DNA from: Caldilineaceae bacterium
GTDB lineage: Bacteria; Chloroflexota; Anaerolineae; Caldilineales; Caldilineaceae
Length of the DNA stretch: 64,000 bases
NCBI GenBank assembly: GCA_011523365.1
Contig: WTGY01000110.1
Location: 62,001-126,000, forward strand
Reading direction: 5' to 3'
Numbering within the stretch: position 1 is the stretch's first letter; each line of letters begins with the position of its first letter. The position numbers and the translations under genes were made by a program. Below are positions 57,853 through 64,000 of the stretch, piece after piece. A model generated the notes under the pieces. It saw only the letters and a list, made by a program, of their open reading frames with translations, did not search any database and was not told where the DNA came from.

Positions 57853-58689
57853 TCAGATGCCCATGCCACCGGTGACTTCAAGCACATGGCCGGTGATGTA
57901 GGATGCCAGTGGAGAAGCGATGAGGACGATGCCCGCAGCGGCTTCTTCATCGGTGGCGGGTCTGCCGAGGGGGATACGCAGGTGAATGTCCTGGTCGAGC
58001 ATCGAGCGTACCTTCTGGGGGATACCCAGGACAACCTCGCGCCCGTCAATTTCAATCGCTTCTTCCTGGGCCTCTTGAGAGCGGGTCAGGCGTGTGTCGA
58101 TGAAGCCGAAGGCGACGGCGTTGCAGCGGATACCCAGTCTGCCCCATTCCTTGGCCATCGTCTTGGTGAGTCCTACGATCCCCATTTTGCCGGCGGCGTA
58201 GTTGGCCTGGCCAATATTGCCGTGCAGCCCCGAGGTTGACGAGACGTTGACGATGCAGCGGTTGCTAAGGCTCGCGCCGGATTCCAATTCTGCCGCGGCG
58301 GCGGCGCGCAGATAGGGCGCGGCGGCGCGGATCATCCTAAAAGGAGCAGACAGGTGGACGTCGAGGATTGCCTGCCACTGTTCATCCGTGAGCTTGTGCG
58401 CCATGGCGTCCCAGGTATAGCCGGCATTGTTGACGACGACGTTCAGATTTCCGAATGTGTCGATGGCGGTCTTAATGAGCAACTCCGGGAAACCGGCGGC
58501 GGTGACATCGCCGGAGGCGGCTACGGCTTGCCCGCCTTGGGACAGTATGGCATTGGCTGTCTCCGCGGCCATGGCTGCGTCAAGGTCGTTGACAACGACG
58601 CAGGCGCCGTGCTCTGCAAACTGCAGGGCGGCGCTGGCCCCGATTCCCCGACCCGCACCTGTTATGACTACGGTCTGGTCGTTGAACAT
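57853..58689 (-). CDS. short-chain dehydrogenase/reductase, FabG-like
   Basis: 278 residues. VVITGAGRGIGASAAL, NNAGYTWDAMAHKL, VNVSSTSG and YAAGK. Ends in GHVLEVTGGMGI as in FabG-type ketoacyl reductases. It is preceded directly (no ribosome site) by GGTCAGT heptamers at 58690-58717. Function likely 3-ketoacyl or related reduction, in the same direction as the MaoC gene upstream. Confidence 0.9.
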   Translation of the reverse strand: MFNDQTVVITGAGRGIGASAALQFAEHGACVVVNDLDAAMAAETANAILSQGGQAVAASGDVTAAGFPELLIKTAIDTFGNLNVVVNNAGYTWDAMAHKLTDEQWQAILDVHLSAPFRMIRAAAPYLRAAAAAELESGASLSNRCIVNVSSTSGLHGNIGQANYAAGKMGIVGLTKTMAKEWGRLGIRCNAVAFGFIDTRLTRSQEAQEEAIEIDGREVVLGIPQKVRSMLDQDIHLRIPLGRPATDEEAAAGIVLIASPLASYITGHVLEVTGGMGI

Positions 58690-58717
58690 GGTCAGTGGTC
58701 AGTGGTCAGTGGTCAGA
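58690..58717. repeat. tandem heptamer array GGTCAGT, four units
   Basis: Three perfect GGTCAGT units (58690-58710) and one GGTCAGA (58711-58717), abutting the start codon of the minus-strand SDR gene. Related short arrays lie at 21286-21306 and 55105-55118 inside the dispersed repeat. Confidence 0.85.
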
Positions 58718-58810
58718 GAAGGTATAATCTGAAGGGCGGCCGGTGTATTAGGAAATCTGCTGTTGTCATGCTGATTCCTGGTGGCCATTTGGGACGGAAC
58801 TGGTATTCAC

Positions 58811-59287
58811 TCAGTCTTCGAAATAGAGACGCGAGACCATTTCGGCAACGCAGGTCGGTTTCTCCACGCCTTCGATCTCGACGGTTAGGTTGTGGATCAG
58901 CTGCAGGCCGTTTCCCCTCACTTCCTCGACGGACTGGAGCTGGGTTCGTGTGCGTATTCTGGAGCCGGCGAGGAGCGGGTGGGGGAAGCGCACTCGATTG
59001 AGGCCGTAGTTTACGGTGAGGGCCACGCCGGGATACCTCGGCTTGCCGGGTTCAACCATTCCGGTAAGGTGGGGAATTAGGGCTAGCGTAAAGAAGCCGT
59101 GCGCGACAGTGGCGCCGAAGGGCGAGTCGCGGGCGGCCCGTTCTTCGTCGACGTGAATCCACTGATGGTCCAGCGTTGCGTCGGCGAAGCTGTTGATCAT
59201 GTTTTGGGTAACAGTGAACCAGCCGCCGGAGGTGGATTCGCCACCGATTTTCGATTGCAGGTCTTCGTATGCAGCTTGTCGGGACAT
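58811..59287 (-). CDS. MaoC-like (R)-enoyl-CoA hydratase
   Basis: 158 residues, hot-dog fold. The hydratase-2 motif is clear: FADATLDHQWIHVDEERAA, with catalytic Asp and His, and SPFGATVAHGFFTLAL. Hydrates (R)-3-enoyl-CoA, for example in fatty acid or polyhydroxyalkanoate-related steps. Between two SDR genes on the same strand, which supports a CoA-ester path. Confidence 0.92.
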   Translation of the reverse strand: MSRQAAYEDLQSKIGGESTSGGWFTVTQNMINSFADATLDHQWIHVDEERAARDSPFGATVAHGFFTLALIPHLTGMVEPGKPRYPGVALTVNYGLNRVRFPHPLLAGSRIRTRTQLQSVEEVRGNGLQLIHNLTVEIEGVEKPTCVAEMVSRLYFED

Positions 59288-59318
59288 CGTCTTCTCCGTA
59301 GTCGTGGCTTGGCGGTCG

Positions 59319-60077
59319 TCAGGCGGTCATGCCGCCGTCCAAGTTGATGGCTTGCCCCGTTACAAAGCGAGACTGGTCTGAGCAAAGCCAGACGATCGCA
59401 TCGGCGATGTCCCGGGGCTTGCCAAAACGGCGCATTGGAATGCGCTCGAGCATCTTCTGCGCCCTGTCGGGGTTGCCGATGATGAGCGGATTGAACAGAG
59501 GCGTCTCGGTGAAGACGGGGCAAACAGCGTTGACGCGAATGTTGTGGCGGGCGACTTCCTGTGCTGCGACGCGGGTGAGACCGATTACGGCGTGCTTGGA
59601 GGCGGTGTAGGCGGCCTGGTTCGGGAGTCCCAGTTTGCCCGCCAGGGAAGCTACGTTAACGATCGCCCCTCCCTGCCCGGCCATGCGACCAATCTCTTCC
59701 TGCATGCAGTAGAAGACGCCGGTGAGGTTCACCGCCAGGACCCTGTCCCAGCCTTCGTGCGGGTAGGAGCGCAGCTGTTCCCAAGGACCTCCTATCCCTG
59801 CATTATTGACTGCGAAGTCGAGGCGCCCGAAACGGCTTGCGGTCTGCTCAAATAGACTTTCTACATTATCGGGATCAGAGACATCGCAGCGGATGAACAG
59901 CCCGTCTACGCCGCGATTCTGCACCTGGTCCACCGTATCTGAGCCGCCGTCGGCATCCAGGTCGGCGACGATCACTGCCGCGCCGAGCTCTGCGAAGGCT
60001 ACTGCGGTCTCGCGCCCGATTCCCGATGCGGCGCCGGTGACCAATGCTACATTATCATTGAAGTTCATTCTAGTCAC
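59319..60077 (-). CDS. short-chain dehydrogenase/reductase, glucose-1-dehydrogenase-like
   Basis: 252 residues. Motifs LVTGAASGIGRETAVAFA, NNAGIGGPWEQL, NVASLAGKLGL and YTASKHAVIGLTR, ending in VTGQAINLDGGMTA. Classical SDR of the size of FabG and glucose 1-dehydrogenase; the substrate is not readable. Its ATG 60077 lies just 6 bases after the upstream binding protein stop, so it is in the same transcript. Confidence 0.9.
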   Translation of the reverse strand: MTRMNFNDNVALVTGAASGIGRETAVAFAELGAAVIVADLDADGGSDTVDQVQNRGVDGLFIRCDVSDPDNVESLFEQTASRFGRLDFAVNNAGIGGPWEQLRSYPHEGWDRVLAVNLTGVFYCMQEEIGRMAGQGGAIVNVASLAGKLGLPNQAAYTASKHAVIGLTRVAAQEVARHNIRVNAVCPVFTETPLFNPLIIGNPDRAQKMLERIPMRRFGKPRDIADAIVWLCSDQSRFVTGQAINLDGGMTA

Positions 60078-60083
60078 TCTCAG

Positions 60084-61490
60084 TCAGGGGCTGGAAGTTT
60101 GCGTTGTGTTCGGAGTTGGCCCAGTTTCGGCGGCCGTCTCCTGTAGAGTTTCGCCCAACTCCTGGAGTTCGGCAAAAAAGTCGGCGGCTTCGATGTTTGC
60201 AGCGAAGAGCTGGACCATCGACCGATTAAAGCTGTTCAGAAAGGTGTCGAAGCCTGGGGGGAATTGCCAAACAAGAGCTGTCGGTACAGCGTCGGCAAAT
60301 GGGGCGAGACGGGGGAAGTGCGTTTTCCATTCCTCTCTCAACTCGTTCCGGGCTGGAATCCAGCCGCCGTTATTGGGCAGGGTGCGGAGGACGTCGGGGC
60401 TGTTTAGCAAAGCAGCCAGCTCTAAAGCATCGATCTTGCGCGTTGAAGCGGCAGATACGGCGTAGCAACTGGTGAAGGCCACTGAGGTGTTCAGCCCTGC
60501 AGGTCCCGAGGGGATAGGTGCTACGCCATAGTGGAAGTCAGGGAATTCGTTCTCAAAGTAGGGAGCGACCCAGTTCCCTTCTATCGTCAGTGCGCCCTTG
60601 CCTTTTGCAAGCACCTCCCCGGCCCATTCGTTGTTTGACTCACCGGCATGACCGGCAAAATTGTCGCGAAAGATCTGGATGTACCAGTCCATGGCAACTG
60701 CTGCCGCGGGAGACTCAAGGGTGAAGCCACCAGTTTCATCGATGATTGTACCACCGGCCCCGTAAAGGAAGGGAAGCCAGCGGGAAAGATCGGGCGCCTC
60801 GATAAACCCGAAGCGGTTGCGTTCCAGGTCGGTTTGGCCGATTGAAACCTCTCTCAGCGACTCCCAACTGTTTGGTGGAGAGCGGCCGGCGGCAGCCAGG
60901 CCTTCACTGTCGTAGACGAGTGCCAGCGTGCGTACTTCGCGGGGCAGACAGTAGCGCAGATCCGACTTCTCGCCTGGCCTGGTAAAGGCAGCGACCAGTC
61001 GGGGCGGGTAGCCTGTCGGGTCAGGGAGGATTTCTTCAGCGGGGGCCAGCAGTCCTTGGGCGGCGAGATCGGGAAAGAGGAAGCCTGTGACGACAACCAA
61101 GTCAGGGGGGTCCTCACCGGACAGGCGGTCAACGAGTTCCTGGTTGTAGCTGGATGAGGTGGAAAGATTGACCTGTATTTCTTTGTCTTCAGCCCAGGAG
61201 ACGATCTGGATGCGTAGAGCCTCTGTAACAGTGCCCTCATCGGGGAAAAAGAGTTGCAGAGTAGGCGCGGATTCGTCGGACTCAGTCCTTAGTTGCAGGA
61301 AAGGCAGATCGGGCAGGCGAGGGGGGGATGGCAGCGCGTTACATCCGCTCAACAACGCTAACAGGAGCACAAGACCGACATGAAGAGAGAGGCATAGGGA
61401 GACGGAACGCCGAAGTGCTACGCCTATCCCGACGTTACACCTGCCCGGCCTTGCTTCATTGCTGACTGTCAACGAACGCTGAATAGGCAT
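60084..61490 (-). CDS. extracellular solute-binding lipoprotein, MalE-like
   Basis: 468 residues. Lipobox LSGC at about residue 50 ([14 protein letters not shown]) and a binding fold with [18 protein letters not shown] typical of sugar-binding proteins. The start 61490 overlaps the gcvH stop by 35 bases, so a start further in may be used; a TTG a few codons later is possible. No ABC permease or ATPase is adjacent in the window, so the partner must be elsewhere. Confidence 0.85.
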   Translation of the reverse strand: MPIQRSLTVSNEARPGRCNVGIGVALRRSVSLCLSLHVGLVLLLALLSGCNALPSPPRLPDLPFLQLRTESDESAPTLQLFFPDEGTVTEALRIQIVSWAEDKEIQVNLSTSSSYNQELVDRLSGEDPPDLVVVTGFLFPDLAAQGLLAPAEEILPDPTGYPPRLVAAFTRPGEKSDLRYCLPREVRTLALVYDSEGLAAAGRSPPNSWESLREVSIGQTDLERNRFGFIEAPDLSRWLPFLYGAGGTIIDETGGFTLESPAAAVAMDWYIQIFRDNFAGHAGESNNEWAGEVLAKGKGALTIEGNWVAPYFENEFPDFHYGVAPIPSGPAGLNTSVAFTSCYAVSAASTRKIDALELAALLNSPDVLRTLPNNGGWIPARNELREEWKTHFPRLAPFADAVPTALVWQFPPGFDTFLNSFNRSMVQLFAANIEAADFFAELQELGETLQETAAETGPTPNTTQTSSP

Positions 61491-61848
61491 CGGCGTCCAT
61501 CAGTTTTTTAAGCTCCACCCCGTCTTCGACTTCGATTTTGAGAAACCAGGCCCCGTAAGGGTCGCTGTTGACCAGTTCGGGCGTGTCGTTCAGTTCTTCG
61601 TTGACGGCGGAGACAGACCCGGAAACGGGGGCGATTATGTCCTCAGCCGCTTTGACCGATTCGACGACCGCGACAGCCTCTCCTGCGGATACAGTCGTAC
61701 CGATTTCAGGTAGCTCGACAAATACGATATCGCTCATCATGTCCTGTGCGGCATCGCTGATTCCGACGACGACCTGGGAATCTTCCTGTCGGGCCCACTC
61801 GTGGGTGTCGGCATATTTCAGACTTGGTTCGTAGACGTAGGTTGCCAT
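61456..61848 (-). CDS. gcvH: glycine cleavage system H protein
   Basis: 130 residues from ATG 61848, with AAGGGAAG upstream; the frame opens seven codons earlier at 61869. The lipoyl attachment lysine K66 is in [17 protein letters not shown], and the fold continues [20 protein letters not shown] as in all GcvH. It carries the aminomethyl group between P, T and L proteins or acts as lipoyl donor. No gcvP or gcvT nearby. Starts 17 bases after ileS. Confidence 0.95.
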   Translation of the reverse strand: MATYVYEPSLKYADTHEWARQEDSQVVVGISDAAQDMMSDIVFVELPEIGTTVSAGEAVAVVESVKAAEDIIAPVSGSVSAVNEELNDTPELVNSDPYGAWFLKIEVEDGVELKKLMDADAYSAFVDSQQ

Positions 61849-61865
61849 CGTGTTCTTCCCTTCAT

Positions 61866-64000
61866 TCAAGTGGCACCGGTTTCCGGTTTAGCGGCTGGCG
61901 ATACCTTAAGTTCTTTGGCGCAGGCGTGCTCAGGCTGCGGAGTAATGTCTTCCGGAAGCCCGGTCTCGCCAGCCGATCGCTTATGCTTTTTCAGGCCGAC
62001 AGTGACTTCCTCTTCGCCCAGAGCAAAGGTAACGGTCTCGCTGCCGGCGAGTTCGCCGACGTCGGAAGCAAATCCAACGTCCAAGGTCAAAGTTTCAGAC
62101 ACTACGTAGTCCTGATGTGCAGCAAGCAGGCTGCTCAGGAGCGGTGTATCTGACAGCGTCAGCTCGATGCGGTCGCTAATGTCCAGATCGGAGTCTTTCC
62201 GTAGTTGTTGAATGCGTCGAACGAGCTCACGTGCGTGGCCTTCCAGCTCCAATTCGGGTGTGAGTGTGGTGGTGACGGCCACCAGATAGCCGCCGTCCTC
62301 GGCGACGGCGAGGCCGGCGCGCGGGGTGCGGCGAACCTCCACGTCCTCCGGTTCAACGACATAGTCCTGGTCATCGCCAGCAACGGTCACATTTTCACCG
62401 GCGTCAAAGGAAGCGGCCAGATCACGCTGGTCCATCTCTGCGAACTTGCTCCTGATGACAGGGTAGCCGCGGCCGTATTTTTGGCCAAGTTGCCTGGGCA
62501 GTGGGAAGACTGTCACATCGACGAGGTCTCCGGCTGTGCCGGCGAAACCGAGCTCTTTAACGTTCAACTCGGTCAGTAGCAGGTCTCGCAGCCTTTCCAG
62601 TCCAGCGTCTTCTTCTTCTGAGCGGGTGCGAACGATGACCTGTTGTACAGGCTGGCGTACTTTGAGCGCAACCGATTCTCTTGCGGCGCGTCCCAGCGTC
62701 GTCACCTTCTGGGCCAGGCCCATATCGGCATGGAGGCGGTCGTCGATGGCGGACTCGTCAGACTGCGGCCAGGCCGCAAGGTGGACGGAGTCCGGCGCCT
62801 CCGGCTCAACGCCTACGACCAGATTCTGGTAGATTGCTTCCGAGATGAAGGGGATAGCCGGGGCCAGGAGCTTGGCGACAGTAGTGAGCGTGTGATGCAG
62901 GGTCGACAGGGCGGCAGGGTCGCCGTCCCAGAAGCGGCGGCGGTTGAGACGTACATACCAGTTGCTGAGCTCGTCGACGAAGTCGGCGATTGGCCGTGTG
63001 GCGGCAGTGACGTCGTAGGCCTCATAGGCGGCGGTCACGTCGCGTACGAGCCGGTTGAGTTCGGAGCGGAGCCATCGATCTTGCAATGCTTCTTCGGAGG
63101 AGACATCTGCCGCGTCTCCGGCAGCGGCCCCGTCCTGAGTTTCCTGAAGATTAGCGTAGACCACGAAAAAGCTGTATGTGTTCCACAGCGTGTTCAGAAA
63201 ACGGCGCTTCACCTCCGCCACAAGGTTGCCACTGAAGCGGCGGGCGTTGCCGGGGGGTCCGGCGGTATACATGTACCAGCGGGTGGCGTCGGCGCCGTGT
63301 TCGGCAAAGACTTGCCACGGGTTGACGACGTTGCCCCTGGACTTGCTCATCTTGGAACCGTCCTCGGCGAGGATGTGTCCGAGGCAGATGACGTTCTTGA
63401 AGGCTGGCCGGTCGAAGAGGAGCGTGCTGACGGCGTGCAGCGTGTAAAACCAGCCGCGAGTCTGATCGATGGCTTCGCAGATGTAGTCGGCCTGTTTGTA
63501 AGTTTCCCACTCGTCCCGGTTGGAGAAGGGGTAGTGCCATTGGGCAACGGGCATGGAGCCGCTGTCGAACCAGACGTCGCAGAGCTCGCTGACGCGGCGC
63601 ATGGTGCCGCCGTCGGGGGCCGGCCAGGAAATGTCGTCGACATAGGGCCGGTGGAGGTCGAGGCCGCTCAGGTTGCGGCCGCTCTTCCGGGCGAGCTCGG
63701 CGACGCTGCCGATACATTCCGTGTAGTCGCTGCCGGGGGCGTCGCTTTTCCAGATCGGGATGGGGGTAGCCCAGTAGCGATCGCGGCCGAGTGCCCAGTC
63801 GACGTTGTTCTCGAGCCAGCGGCCGAAACGCCCGCTGCGGATGTGATCGGGCACCCAGTTGATGGTGTCGTTGAGGGCGACCAGCCGGTCCTTGAAGTCG
63901 CTTGTGCGCAGATACCAGGTCTCCTTGGCCCAGTAGATCAAAGGCGTTTCGCAGCGCCAGCAGAAAGGGTAGGTATGTTCGTAGGTGCCTGCCTTGTACA
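61866..64000 (-). CDS. ileS: isoleucyl-tRNA synthetase, C-terminal part, 5' end outside the window
   Basis: About 711 residues are visible, continuing past base 64000 in frame ([20 protein letters not shown]). Landmarks: [14 protein letters not shown] (the KMSKS loop) and an anticodon-binding region. The C-terminus ([37 protein letters not shown]) resembles the long type 2 IleRS, which is the mupirocin-tolerant form. The HIGH motif and editing domain lie outside. A TTG at 63941 is inside the protein, not the start. Confidence 0.95.
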   Translation of the reverse strand, partial: YKAGTYEHTYPFCWRCETPLIYWAKETWYLRTSDFKDRLVALNDTINWVPDHIRSGRFGRWLENNVDWALGRDRYWATPIPIWKSDAPGSDYTECIGSVAELARKSGRNLSGLDLHRPYVDDISWPAPDGGTMRRVSELCDVWFDSGSMPVAQWHYPFSNRDEWETYKQADYICEAIDQTRGWFYTLHAVSTLLFDRPAFKNVICLGHILAEDGSKMSKSRGNVVNPWQVFAEHGADATRWYMYTAGPPGNARRFSGNLVAEVKRRFLNTLWNTYSFFVVYANLQETQDGAAAGDAADVSSEEALQDRWLRSELNRLVRDVTAAYEAYDVTAATRPIADFVDELSNWYVRLNRRRFWDGDPAALSTLHHTLTTVAKLLAPAIPFISEAIYQNLVVGVEPEAPDSVHLAAWPQSDESAIDDRLHADMGLAQKVTTLGRAARESVALKVRQPVQQVIVRTRSEEEDAGLERLRDLLLTELNVKELGFAGTAGDLVDVTVFPLPRQLGQKYGRGYPVIRSKFAEMDQRDLAASFDAGENVTVAGDDQDYVVEPEDVEVRRTPRAGLAVAEDGGYLVAVTTTLTPELELEGHARELVRRIQQLRKDSDLDISDRIELTLSDTPLLSSLLAAHQDYVVSETLTLDVGFASDVGELAGSETVTFALGEEEVTVGLKKHKRSAGETGLPEDITPQPEHACAKELKVSPAAKPETGAT

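Overview
The window looks like a chromosomal segment of a Chloroflexota bacterium, probably of the Caldilinea/Anaerolineae side and of marine or host-associated origin. This is inference from gene content and style: a System I cytochrome c maturation cluster with a cysteine-type CcmE, LRR lipoproteins, ADP-ribosylglycohydrolase, ThuA/Gfo pairs, sulfatase next to sugar ABC transporters, and many SDR/MaoC enzymes. No rRNA or tRNA was seen, so the assignment stays tentative. Both ends are cut inside genes: an HxlR regulator on the left and ileS on the right.

Layout. 0-9 kb (+): regulator, metallo-hydrolase and a small DUF2007 protein, then a continuous heme delivery and thiol-redox block: ccmE, a diheme cytochrome fused to a CcmI-like tail, ccmA, ccmB, ccmC, ccmD (48 codons), a ccdA whose first helix sits at the C-terminus, a TlpA-like lipoprotein thioredoxin, a glutaredoxin-like protein and a DUF2085 membrane protein. 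CcmF and CcmH are not in the window. 9-20.5 kb: orphan Dam, ADP-ribosylglycohydrolase, an LRR lipoprotein gene broken by an in-frame TGA, NUDIX, dienelactone hydrolase plus DUF6295-like, RtcB, Gfo/Idh/MocA, ThuA and cytochrome P450. 20.5-29 kb (+): a palindrome-rich spacer and dispersed repeat, then housekeeping genes secD, secF, D-Ala-D-Ala carboxypeptidase, pseudouridine synthase, cmk and an orphan E1-alpha.

29.5-39.6 kb holds three very large polytopic membrane proteins (GT39/YfhO-like) that all end in beta-sandwich-like tails, probably envelope glycan synthesis. 39.6-49 kb: aminotransferase, a sugar ABC transporter without its own ATPase (two permeases and a Tat lipoprotein binding protein), a sulfatase, a 3-hydroxyacyl-CoA-dehydrogenase-like enzyme and a second aminotransferase.

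48.5-56.7 kb (-): a full branched-chain amino-acid type ABC operon (livF, G, M, H and a binding protein) followed upstream by a second, very similar binding protein; a copy of the dispersed repeat lies between the two. 56.8-64 kb (-): ileS (partial), gcvH, a lone MalE-like lipoprotein, and an SDR-MaoC-SDR-SDR group suited to acyl-CoA or steroid-like substrates.

The most unusual item is the circularly permuted CcdA (6499-7428): both redox cysteines and six helices are present, but the SPC helix that normally starts the protein ends it, and the move keeps membrane topology consistent. Other points worth attention are the CxxxY CcmE, the TGA-interrupted LRR gene, the nested palindromes upstream of the P450, the dispersed repeat family, and GGTCAGT heptamer arrays.
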